Shown: in pieces, positions 44,804-55,148 of the stretch
Position numbering within the stretch: position 1 is the first letter of the stretch
Layout: each line of letters opens with the position of its first letter
Source: Circinella minor
Taxonomy: Eukaryota > Mucoromycota > Mucoromycetes > Mucorales > Lichtheimiaceae
Reading direction: 5' to 3'
Length of the DNA stretch: 64,000 nucleotides
Assembly (NCBI GenBank): GCA_016758965.1
Contig: JAEPRB010000127.1
Coordinates: 51,687-115,686, forward strand
Notes under the pieces: model-generated
The model's database searches: none
Told to the model about the DNA's origin: nothing
Seen by the model: the letters and a program-made list of their open reading frames with translations, nothing else
Made by a program: the position numbers and the translations under genes

Positions 44804-46012
44804 CTAAAGGTAAAAATATAAGTATGGTGTGTAACTATTGTCAAATATTTTAATATCTGTCTTTTCCTCGAATGTCGCGTTAAAATGATTGGACTGCACT
44901 ATGAGAGATCCTTCTGTTTGGTATATACGTCACTCGTTCCTTTCAAAAATAAAAATAAAAATTCCAGAAACATAACGCCGCCCTCAACTGCCAGTAATAT
45001 AATACATCATACGCAACAAGTTTTTTTTTTATCCTTTCACTTGCTTTTTTACACTAATTAACTCATATTATTATCCATTATTAGTCCTGCCCTCTCCATG
45101 ATTTTTGATCCTGCTGATTGTGTCTGAAGAGATTACTTCACAGAAGAAGAGTTAGTGGAAATAGAGGAATACAACAAGCCAGTAATCGCTAATTTATCCA
45201 CCAAAATGAGTAGTTATTTGAATAATTATAAAAACTTGGTAACTTTTTTTTTCATGCATATAAAGAGTCATATATTATCGTTTCAAAATAAAAGCATCTC
45301 GATTAATTAAATTTGATCTCATAATAGCGAACTTTAACTGAGCTTTGGGAAGAGAATGACAAACATCGTTTTCATCGAATTAATGAACCTGATATGTACT
45401 GGGCACACACATCCGTTTCTCGTGCCATTGACGTTTTGTTGTGTCGCATTCGTGGAAAGTACCAAACCGAATCAGATTTGATGAAAAGAATTTGGGTTAT
45501 GATCGATTCCTGCTTCGGTGCGAGAAACATAAGTGCTATCTCGTAAGTATTGCATTGCTCGTTATATCAAAAATTGAGGATGATATATTAACATATTGTT
45601 TAGTCTATACTTTTATATTTATTTAGTGGGGAATGTGTTTTCAAGGCAACAGCAACACGAGTAAATTTTGATCGCTCATTAGCTAGTTTAAATTCCATGT
45701 CAAGACAAAAAATCGGTACCAAAACAGACATCCTCTTCACCACAAAATTCTTTGACTTTGGAACATGTGAAGCAGGAAAAACAGACATTAACAATACCAA
45801 AACACTATATGAGTCAGGAATGAAAATTCCGAAAACTCTAAAAGATATGTTATATGTTTTGGCTCAATACCCGTCCTACGTACATCAGTTAAAAATGTGT
45901 GGCTTCGTGATTTTTGGTAAGCTTATTTCTTAATTCTATAGTAACCAAATAACTGGAAGATGAGTGAAAGATGCTTACTGATTTATATGAATAACAGGTC
46001 TCAATAAGCGTC

Positions 46013-48757
46013 GAAAGGAAAAGATCTTGTCGCCAAAAACTCTAGCTTTTTGCATTTCAACGCCAATTATACTCGTTAGTAATGTGAGGAACTAAAACAA
46101 GTTTTCCGTGTGTCAAAAAGCCAAGGATACAATAATAAAGAGTTCTGGTGCTCGCTAACTAGTTTGGACTGTATTAATGTTATTAATACATAACCATGTC
46201 TTACGGGTACTATAAAACTGTTACTTTTTAAGTTTATTTTGATACATACACTCAAGAAGAATAATACTAATAACATTCATCAAATGCTAGGGAATAACTA
46301 AGAGAATGATTCATTTAAATTTATCCTTATTATCGTCATCATGGACAATTATTATACTAGAGAAAGAACGATTTTAGTTCAATCATGTATGAGGGAAAGC
46401 TAATTGGTAGAAATGAAGAAGACAGAACATATTTATAAGCACAATAGGACTTGAAGCTTTAACAAGAAAATTCCTGATAGTCGTAAAAATAGAAAAATTG
46501 TATATGTAATTATTTTTTGTATATCAAGCATCCACTCCTTTCGTAATAAATTATTTTTACACTATAACCTATGAACGAATATTATGATATTCCCAATTAA
46601 TTACAAAATATGTAAATCCATGTGTTGTATCCAACGTACAATGGCTTCATAATAATAGTCATTTAATATTATATATTTAAATATGTACAGCATAGTTCAA
46701 AGATGTTTCACTGACATTTTGGTATCTCACGGTGTGTTGTAATTTTTTATTGATACTATTTGACAGCTGCGTTGATATATTATTTTATCAACGGCAAAAC
46801 GTATAGGATATAATGTTCACATATACCATTGTTATTATTCATCGTCATTAACAAATCGAAAGACTACCATTGTTTCATACGTACACGCATATTGATATAC
46901 GTACCCGGCCATTGATTAGGATTTAATATAAATAGTGATAATATTTTATTTAATAAACTTCAGTTCAATTATTGTTCTTTTGGGTCTCGTTGACTTATTA
47001 CTGTTGGTCTCTTTTATTTTATTAATTTCGATTGATATAACACCATGGCAACATGATTTATCAAATATTTAAAAGACGCTGTTTTTCTTTATGATCATTT
47101 ATATATTCAATGGTACTTCACTCCTCCCATGTCATCCAATATAGAAAATGAATTAGAGTATAGCCCCTCCCGTGGCTCACAATTTTATATATACTGCTTA
47201 GTTTACCAATATGAGCTTTATTATACATTTAATACATTTTCTAACTTGTCCAAAATTATTCGAAAACAAATTAAAAAGCATTTCATATATAAGAAGTGTT
47301 CAATGAAAACATAGTTTTGAGAAACAAACGAAAAAAAAGGGGAAAGATGAGAAAAAAAAAATTTCTCCCAGAAAATACCACGCTCAATCGTGTTTAAAAA
47401 TAGTAAGCTATCATCAAAATTTCGTTGATCTATGTTGTAATTCTGTAAAAACCGTTTTTTCAAGGTAGGGTGATGGTGTTCGTGGGTGCAGCTCTGCAAA
47501 ATGATCTGTACAGCTATCACGGACTGGTCGATATTCCAATTCTGATATAACTGCCTTTCGAATGATGGCTATCATAGATTGGTCATGTTGTTAACAATGA
47601 CAGGAAATAAAAACAGTAAAATCAGACGAGATAAAATTCATCTTACGTATTCTGTTTAGTAAGTACGTAGCTTGTTAGACGTAACCATGAGCAAATTTCA
47701 TATATACAGTGGTATACGTACGTAGAATATTTGATTCCTTTTTAGTCAAAGAAAGATATCATTTACGATTGACCTAGTTGATGGATGTACATAAAATGCA
47801 GAAATGGCGATGATTGACGTATTTGACTCTTGTATCCCATCCGGCCAATTATGACAAATTGTGCCCCTCGTTGGCATTAAATGGAACTGTGTGGTTCAAA
47901 TAGTTTAGAAATCCACACTCATCTGGTGGGCAGTTTTTGTGACGTGTTATCTATTGTTTCGCCAACGCGTTGGTTGATAAGTTAATTAGAACTAATGTCA
48001 TTGTGGTCAAATTATATACCAAGGTACTGGAAATGTGGGACTTTAGTAGAGATTTACTATATGGATAATAAGCAGAAAACAATACTTAATATGTTAACAT
48101 TACAGGGTAGTTTACTCTCGATTTAAAGTTGTTGGTGGTTCAATAATACCACATTTTTCTGGATGCCACCCACAACCATGTTCGAGGGTATGTCGCTCTG
48201 CTATATGAAATAGCCTAAGAGTACACATCATCTGTGTATAATAAGCATGATATAATTGTTTTGTGCTGGCATCTGGGCGACCTTTTTTTCAGGACGGCCA
48301 ATGAAGTCACCTTTATATCGCTGTTCTGAAACTGATGCTTTGTGGTTCCAGCTTAAATAGTTGACGACAGTTTTGATAGGTTGTGGCAACAATGTACTAG
48401 CATGTTAATGCTTAGCTGTTAGAAAGTGTATTAGTAAAGACGGTATAAAGTTGTAATAGAATAAGAATAAATTTTTATATTATAATCTTTCTTTTTTTGG
48501 ATAGATGTAACGAGAATAGTAACTTTTCAGAATAGTGATAATATGTACATCATCAACCATGAGATAAATGCGAGTAGTAAAAAATAGAAAGATGGGATTA
48601 AAGTAAATGTAGTTGAGAATCTGTTTATTCCTGAAATAAAATAACTACTCTTTTATATCTTTTATAAATTATGTACGTACGTAACTATCTTATTTTATCC
48701 GATTATGGCTAAACTATGTTTTATACGAATGGATGAGAGGACCTATTATATTTGTTC
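46013..48757. other. AT-rich gap, no intact gene
   Basis: Between about 47,440 and 48,400 the minus strand shows coding-like pieces, for example ISELEYRPVRDSCTDHFAEL and VNYLSWNHKASVSEQRYKGD, broken by stops. They may be transposase relics, but no family could be named. The rest is featureless. Confidence 0.5.
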
Positions 48758-48759
48758 TA

Positions 48760-49580
48760 CAGAGGATCCCCGTTAATTTCATAGAGCCATTTTCAATTTT
48801 TTTTGTGAAAATAAGGGGGTGTGAAAATTAACGGACACTATGAAATTTTTTCAAAGAATGAATACTTCAGCTCACTACTGTGTATCTTTGTTTAATGTAT
48901 CAAAATACGTATTAATTAATAAATTATTTCTATGTGCTTGTTCTTAATAAATTTTTGTAACTACTTCTTTTTCTTATTTGAGGATGTCTATGTATTATAA
49001 CTTTTTTTTCCCGAAAAAGAAAAGCTATATTGTATATAGTCCCAAGAGATGGAGAGATAGTTTATTTTTTATATAACACCATTTTTTCATTTTTTTTTCC
49101 AATCTCTCTATATTTTTGCTCTATATATACCAAAACAGGATGAAAGTAACCAAATCTAACGCTGGATTGACAGCTGAACAGTATAGTATTCGGGCTGAGA
49201 AGAAAAAACTTAGCCCACAAACCATGACAAACTGATCATTAGCACTATGGGCTAAAAATGAGTTCGACTTGTTAATGGCACCTGATATTAGTGCAATATC
49301 CAAAGGCTTAAAGAGGAAAAACAAGAAGAAAATAAACATAAAAGTGGCGTAATAAAAAAGCAACTTATCCTGTATGATAATTTAATTGCGATCCTTATAC
49401 TTATCACATAAATAATTTTTTTTTAATTTATCCGTCAAGGATTCAATGCCGGTAGGTGCTGTGAGAGTGAAATAAAGGGGGATGTGAAAATTTTCTTATG
49501 TTATTTTACCATTCCTTGATTTTTGGTGAAGTTAATGAGGTGTGAAGATTAACGGGTGTGAAATTAACGAGGATCCTCTG
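48760..49580. mobile_element. Pogo/Fot-like DNA transposon, internally deleted
   Basis: Ends are CAGAGGATCCCCGTTAATTTC (left) and, as reverse complement of the right end, CAGAGGATCCTCGTTAATTTC, with TA on both sides (48758-48759, 49581-49582). TA target, CAG termini and a CENP-B-like DNA-binding remnant inside place it in the pogo/Fot group of Tc1/mariner. At 821 bp it lacks a DDE domain and must be non-autonomous. Subterminal repeats of GTTAATTTCACACC type occur at the right end. Confidence 0.8.
49140..49354 (+). pseudogene. CENP-B-type helix-turn-helix remnant of a pogo transposase
   Basis: The plus strand reads MKVTKSNAGLTAEQYSIRAE, KKKLSPQTMTN, TGA (49233-49235), then SLALWAKNEFDLLMAPDIS and AISKGLKRKN. 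The pattern LSPQTMTNxSLALWAKNEF...AISKGLK is the first helix-turn-helix of pogo/CENP-B proteins (Q..LA.WAK..F......T.S.IL). The TGA lies inside the domain, and nothing of the catalytic domain follows, so the protein is dead. Confidence 0.7.
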
Positions 49581-50457
49581 TATTATAAATATTAATTATA
49601 GATCGTTCTCTGAAACTGTTTATGACAGTTGTTACTAATCTCATTCTTTCTTTGATGTTCCTTTTTTATCCGGATTAATAATAAGAACGAATCAAAATAA
49701 ATAATAGTGTTTAATTGGTTATACATCTTTTATTCTTGATGGAATGATGTTTGACCGATTTTATTCATGAATGTATGGAATATATGTGTTATTATGGTGG
49801 TTCACCACAAACCAGATGCCAAACTGTATGAGTCAGAACGTTCGGCAGATTTTTCTGCAACGTTCACTATATGATAGTATCGCGATCTACAAAATCATAA
49901 GTTCATAAGCATCACTAGTGTCTATATATAATTGTATAGAAAGTTCATTGTATAGGTTTTTGTATCGGTGTACGTACCAGCATATTAAGAGCAAAAGCCT
50001 GGTCAAGAGTTTCTCGATGCTCTCAAAAGCCTCCTTGAAAAATATCAAGGATGTTGATAGCTGTAAGCAATTTTGGTAGTAAGGCTTATTCAAATGCATA
50101 GCTTCCAAAGTACATGAGTTACAGTAAACTATAAATGACTTGGGTAATTTTGCAGTACTGCAAATGCAGTACTTTTTTGCAGTAGTAGTCGGACAACACT
50201 GGAAAATGTCTGCACAACTGACCGGATTTACGGTACTGCTTGCGGTAGTTTGCAGTAGTTTGCAGTATTAAATCATTTTTGCAGTACTATTCTTGCTGTA
50301 CTAGTTTACATGTGCTAAAGAAAAAATAATTTCTATCAACTGTTTCTCGTCATTTTCGATCATTAAATTTGAGCCCTTTTTTTGGCCAGTAATAATAACT
50401 ATATTGAATGTTTCTTTGCTATTGTCTTGGTCTAAAATAGCTTGATTTTAAATAGTA

Positions 50458-50911
50458 TGGTGCATACACTTTAGAACCTAAATGATTTTTTGTTTAATTT
50501 GAAATGGTTATAAATAAATGTAAACGCGATCAAAACACAAATTAAACCATTGAAATGAAAGACACAGCTATTAAAAATAAAACTAATGGATTAGTTTTTG
50601 TAATCTTAACTAAAAATATTTTTTTATAAACTTCTAAAGTTGGGATGTAGCATACCATTTTGGCTGGAGAGGGCCTATGATCAAGTCCAAATTGAAACAT
50701 TGAGGATGGACACTATATGTAGGTACTATATTTCTCTGAAAAAAACATATATATAATTTTTTTTGGTCTACTATATCCTTATCCCAAAAGAGATCTCCCC
50801 CTCCTTAATCAACTATTCTACCAATAAAAAGTGAGTACAATGGCGGATGTTAAAATAAAATGAAATTGAAACATTTACTAAGAAAATTTAGGTTCTAAAA
50901 TGTATGCACCA
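50458..50911. mobile_element. Nested 454-bp MITE with TA target duplication
   Basis: The left end TGGTGCATACACTTTAGAAC and the reverse complement of the right end TGGTGCATACATTTTAGAAC differ at one base and continue with CTAAAT in both. TA flanks each side (50456-50457, 50912-50913). No ORF of interest inside. It lies wholly within the hAT-like element, so it came later. Confidence 0.8.
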
Positions 50912-51187
50912 TACATTATATATGTTATTTTGTTGTTCCCAATTTGTTTTAAAACATATTTAAATTAATCTTTTGATACATTTAAATTCACAAGTTATAA
51001 GTTCTAGAGTCACTATATTATTGCCTTAAATACATATATGGAGCAGTATACAGTACAATACTGACATTACTAATATCACATTATTAATTAAATAAAGAAT
51101 TATGTTGCTATATATGATGAAAAAGAAACTCAATATATAAAGTTGCATAAAAAAATTAAAGTCTTGAAGCAAAACCTTTCTTTTTAC

Positions 51188-51250
51188 TGGATTCAATCAT
51201 TTAATGAATTATGCAAACGCTCTACCTATTAAGCCATTTGAACCTTTGAT
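51188..51250 (-). ncRNA. tRNA-like relic (possible SINE head)
   Basis: On the minus strand the sequence holds TGGCTTAATAGGTAGAGCG, a good A-box with D-stem, and GATTGAATCC, close to a B-box, about 35 nt further on. The anticodon and acceptor stems do not pair properly, so it is not a working tRNA. It may be a decayed tRNA gene or the Pol III promoter head of a SINE inside the hAT-like element. Confidence 0.35.
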
Positions 51251-52089
51251 TTTAATTAATTATATCAGATCATTGATACCGGACTTCTTTTCTCATGTTT
51301 CTCCTTTTGTATAATAATATTTCCTCTTTAATAAATGGGATTCTAAAACATAAGAAGAAACTATATTTGTGTGTGTGTTTTCTAGAAGCTAGTTAATTTG
51401 ATAATAATAAGAGCCTTAAAGCTGGTGAGCATATCACAATAGCATAAAAAAAAGGCGGGGTTATTTCTAAAAATTTTAGTGGTTATGTGTCACTTTCTTT
51501 TTTTAGTATATAGCTGGATAGTATTTTTCAAAAAAGTAACTTCATAGATAAAGGTCAAAATTCAAGAGATTAATATTAAATATTAAGCTCTTGATTTATT
51601 AAATGTATATTATTCATAAATTTATGATTCCATAACTTTTTAAAAAAATACTGCAATAATACTATATAAAAACAAGTGTAATATATAATTTATAGAAATC
51701 ATTACTGCAAGCAACTACCGCAAAGTAGACTGCAAACTACCGCAAGCAGTAGCGCAAAGCACCTTTTATAGTTAGTAATGTTCGGTAAATCCGGTCAGTT
51801 GTGCAGACATTTTCCAGTGTTGTCCGACTACTACTGCAAAAAAGTAGCAAAATTAAAGGTACCCAACTATAAATTAGACGAAAATTTTCTGCAATCGCCA
51901 GATCACCTTTTCTTGTAAATGAAAAAGTGACTGTCCGAAAAAAAAAGTAGGTACATATGACCAATTTTGGCAGAGATTGAAGAAATTACTCAATTTAATA
52001 ATAAAGGATTAATATATCCACTTTTTGGATAATTGATTAAAGTTACAGTAGTTTCTCATTAAAATGGTACTCTCAATACAGTATGTGAG

Positions 52090-52506
52090 AAATGCCCCTA
52101 TTTACCCTACATTTAAGCTTCTCTCCCCCATATTTTTTTAAAACTTTTCATACAACATATCCAACTACGCGATTGAAAGATAGTTCACGCGTAGTAAAGT
52201 TAAGTGTAGCGACTTTATCAAAAAATATAATTTTTTCTTTTGGGAAAAAAAAAAAAAACTTGTGGTCTCTTTTTGTATATAATCCTCCAGTGAAAATAAA
52301 AATTTTCATCTATAATACCTTTTTCTTCTTCTTCTTTTACATTAAACACTGTGCTATGATTCTGATGTCATGTACTTTTCTTTTTGATAAAGTCTCTACA
52401 ATTAACTTTACTACACGTGAACTATCTTTCATTCACATACGTAGCTGAATATTTGAAGTTTAAAAAAAGGTGAGGGGAGAGAAGTAGAGGGTAAATAAGG
52501 ACATTT
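52090..52506. mobile_element. 417-bp MITE with ~140-bp terminal inverted repeats
   Basis: The left end (ATGCCCCTATTTACCCT … GAAAGATAGTTCACGCGTAG … CTTTATCAAAAA) mirrors the right end, whose reverse complement has ATGTCCTTATTTACCCT, GAAAGATAGTTCACGTGTAG and CTTTATCAAAAAG in the same order. The arms make up most of the element, so its transcript would fold into one long hairpin. No clear target duplication was found, so exact borders are uncertain by a few bases. Confidence 0.75.
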
Positions 52507-52966
52507 GCAGATTGCTTAATATAGTCTTGCTACTATAGACATACCTTCGAGCGAGTATTGTCAATGAATCAGTAACTGGATCAATAATAGATTTACAGCA
52601 AAATGTGTACTGTAGTATGATAATATGGACCATGGTCAGCAGCTGAATAAATGCATAGTAATGAATTGTCCCAACAGCATAATTACATGTTTGATAATAA
52701 TGAGCTAGTACCAAAGAAGTTGAGGAAGTGTACGGAGAAGAAAAGAAGATATAGTGAAAACGAGGCACTATTATCAACAATATATTGATAGGCTTTCTCT
52801 TGACGACAAGGAAAAGTAGACATGTTTATCCGCTGCGAAAACGAATTAACCAACCAATCGAAAACAAATAAAAGAGCAGAGATGATGTTTAAAGAAGATC
52901 GTATTATTGATTTTACTAAACAAAAGAGTAATAATATACATAATAAAAATAATACTATTATTATAA

Positions 52967-53110
52967 ATCCGGTAAATGTTGGAACAAGTTCGCCGGATAC
53001 CGGTTATTCGAATCACCGGTATTTTACTAAGTATATAAAAAATATTTGAGAGATTCTACCGGTTTAGCAAAATACCGGTTTAACGAGTACTGGTTTGACG
53101 AAGAACTACT
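52967..53110. repeat. Cluster of ACCGGT palindromes
   Basis: ACCGGT occurs at 52999, 53015, 53058 and 53074, and near-copies (TCCGGT, ACTGGT) flank them. The block ends in TACTGTA after GACGAAGAACTAC, which resembles a Tc1-type terminus (CAGTAGTTC… on the other strand). Probably one end or a much-shortened copy of a DNA transposon with subterminal repeats. Confidence 0.45.
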
Positions 53111-53353
53111 GTATGTTTTATATCTGTCGATCCGCACAGAAACTCAACCATAGACTATGTTTTTTCTCAATAAATATAAAATTATTTTGCTTTTCAACCA
53201 GTTACATTCAACAAGTTTTAAAAAATACTTGGATCTAATTTTAGATCTCTTCCACAGGAGACTACAAACATGACTGTATTACTCTATGAGATTATAATTA
53301 GGTCTGTTATTATTATTATTATTATTATTATGTGATACGTATAACTTATATGC

Positions 53354-54438
53354 AGAGTGTATTTCACCAATAACCACCCAAAATTTGACCCAACCTTAAA
53401 GATTTCCAGAGACACACAAAATAATTTTTTCATTTTTTAATCGATAACATATAACTTTATGCATATTTAAAACATTTATTATGGGTTAACGTCTAAAAAA
53501 AAGAAGTTGTCTTGACGCTGAAAGTTGTCAAAGTTGGTCAGTAAAGCTGGATTTTAGCAGAGAGGGGACAATATTGAAACAATCGGATTAATGTAGCTCC
53601 GTCATGGTACACAAACGTTTCTGTGGAGTTACGCTGATGCTGAAACAAATGGTTACTAGGCATCTCTAAGGCCCAGTAATACGGTCTATATCTTCTCCTT
53701 ATGCTTAATTTAAGTAAATGTAAACACACTGCATAAAAATGGCAATGTTCATTTTGATCCTGAACGCCATAACAATGTCACAGATCCCGGAATAAAAGCC
53801 AATGATGAGCGAAAAAGCAGCCAAGGATTAAAAAAAATTATAGCTTTTTTCTTGCCAATTCCTAAAGAGAACCAACAAGAACAGGAGATGCAGCAAATGA
53901 TAACAAGTGCTGTGTAAAACATCTTTCTGCTTCTCGACCTAAATTCCATGAACAGAAGATAGCACTTTGTAAAACTATAGAGGATGCAGGGCATATATTT
54001 GAATTATACCCTAAATTTTGCTGTGAGTGTAACTGGATTGAAAGGAACTAGGGTGCAGCATAACGTATAGCACGAGTGAGCTGTAATTGCTTATTCCGAG
54101 CTCTCAGAGAAAAATTTACCAGGTTTCTTGCATTTTGTATCGCCTATTAATGAGACACCAACTACAATTCGTCGAAATTTTAGCAAAGCTTGACATTTTA
54201 TAGATGCTTATTCATTCAAGTTCTCATTGATGATGCTTTTGACTTGGTAGGAAAGTTTTCTTCATGTAAATATGCTTCACATTGTCATATTGGCATTCAT
54301 GATTAAATCATTTTTACTTCTGTCATCTTTTTTCCTCAATTTCGAGTCACACAATAAACTTTTTGCTTACTATATATGGAAGCGATATTTGCAAAGACTA
54401 AATTGAGATTTTGGGTGGTTATTGGTGAAATACACTCT
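53354..54438. mobile_element. 1,085-bp TIR transposon with decayed DDE transposase
   Basis: The first 31 bases (53354-53384) are an exact inverted copy of the last 31 (54408-54438); they begin AGAGTGTATTTCACCAATAA. No target duplication is obvious. Inside, plus strand, lies a recognisable transposase C-terminal trace (next entry). Confidence 0.8.
53875..54215 (+). pseudogene. DDE transposase relic (HCELNWIE-type)
   Basis: The plus strand reads TRTGDAANDNKCCVKHLSAS, RPKFHEQKIALCKTIEDAGH, IFELYPKFCCECNWIERN, TAG, then, with broken frame, RIARVSCNCLFRALREKFTR and TPTTIRRNFSKA…FIDAYS. I recall the fungal DDE transposase pattern CCxxRxLSxQPDFxxQKxxL, PKFHCELNWIExxWG, KRxxRxxCxYSFxxL, IRRxxRxxxxxMDAYR; the order agrees block by block. 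Several stops and frame changes mean no working enzyme. The N-terminal part, upstream of 53,875, is weakly coding-like only. Confidence 0.7.
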
Positions 54439-54468
54439 AGTAATCACTCAAAAAATTAGTATATAGCC

Positions 54469-54576
54469 ATGAGCAAAAAAGTTACAACCCGGCGCGCGAT
54501 GTCCTACTTTGGGAACAAAGGCAAACCCCTTGCGATGGCGACCGTTAATGAGCTGGAGCGAGGACCAGGAGTCTAA
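54469..54576 (+). other. Short GC-rich open stretch, unidentified
   Basis: A 35-codon open stretch (MSKKVTTRRAMSYFGNKGKP, LAMATVNELERGPGV) is visibly richer in G+C than the AT-rich DNA on both sides, beginning with CGGCGCGCGATG. It starts 30 bp after the TIR element. No family recognised; it may be the edge of another decayed element. Confidence 0.3.
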
Positions 54577-55148
54577 TTAAGTAGAGAAAAACTAGACAGG
54601 ACAGCTAGTTTGCAGTAAAAACAATGCATAAAATATGCACAATATATAACTCTTAAAAAAGAAAAAAAGTAAATAAGGCAAGGTGTATTATATTTTTAGA
54701 TACATAAGGGGCTTTCAAATTATATTTAGAATCGTAACATTCTAGGATATATCAAAGTAACATCTATTGTGTACTTCTTTAAATCAGATGTAGTACTTAT
54801 TTAGGTGAATAAGATTTAAGTTAAAGGTATTATTAGTGAATAAGAATAATATAAGCTATATACATGTATAATCTCATCATTACGAAGTTCTCATATTATA
54901 TTATCAAGCAGGTATCAGAAGTTAATTAAAGAAAGTATAACTACATGTTTAACGTCTTTTTTTGAGTTATATAATGTGGTAAGTTCAAACATAGAAGCTA
55001 TACAAGATAGTGCAGGAGGATCAATGGCACAACCAAAGACAGCGGAGCCATATTAAGGGCAGTCATGGGGGATGACCGCAGAATGGTATGACTTTCGCGT
55101 GCCGTCGTATGATATGAACTTCCCTCTCTTTCCGCAGTTTTTATCCCC
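54577..55148. promoter_or_regulatory. Upstream region of family copy B
   Basis: AT-rich up to about 55,000, then a more balanced stretch with an unremarkable minus-strand ORF. The last 30 bp (CTCTCTTTCCGCAG…TCCCCATG) resemble those in front of copy A, so the promoter-proximal part belongs to the repeated unit. Confidence 0.45.

Larger units (their letters stand above)
43585..46012 (+). pseudogene. Repeated Mucoromycota family, copy A (broken)
   Basis: Homologous exon by exon to the intact copy at 55149-57320. Exon 1 (MSNSAALVE) and the start of exon 2 (EEYITDSKNHPLT) are present, but about 57 nt inside exon 2 are deleted and the frame ends in TAA. A segment of about 0.9 kb of foreign sequence (43,870-44,800) separates two copies of the exon 2 tail (around 43,772 and 44,803). 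Exon 3 (EKSKPNWDP) is missing. Exon 4 has a TGA where copy B has Trp (DCVW). Exons 5-6 are well kept (RTLTELWEENDKHRFHRINE; KIGTKTDILFTTKFFDFGTC), with an in-frame loss in VLAQYPSYVHQ. After the last splice acceptor (GLN) the sequence diverges completely. Confidence 0.88.
50137..51866. mobile_element. hAT-like element with long inverted repeats and 8-bp target duplication
   Basis: CTATAAAT stands on both sides (50129-50136 and 51867-51874). The inner ends are inverted copies over roughly 150 bp: 50137-50285 and 51700-51866 share, in mirror order, TTGGGTA, TTTTTTGCAGTAGTAGTCGG, ACAACACTGGAAAATGTCTG and CACAACTGACCGGATTTAC. GCAGTA/GCGGTAGTTTGCAG motifs repeat within both ends, as subterminal repeats bound by hAT transposases do. 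An 8-bp duplication points to hAT; the terminal bases do not obey CA...TG strictly. No transposase ORF is inside, so the copy is non-autonomous. A 454-bp MITE is nested in it. Confidence 0.75.

Noticed and set aside
52092..52780. ORFs of 118 and 106 residues in this stretch
   Set aside because: They are opposite readings of the two arms of one inverted-repeat MITE and mirror each other.
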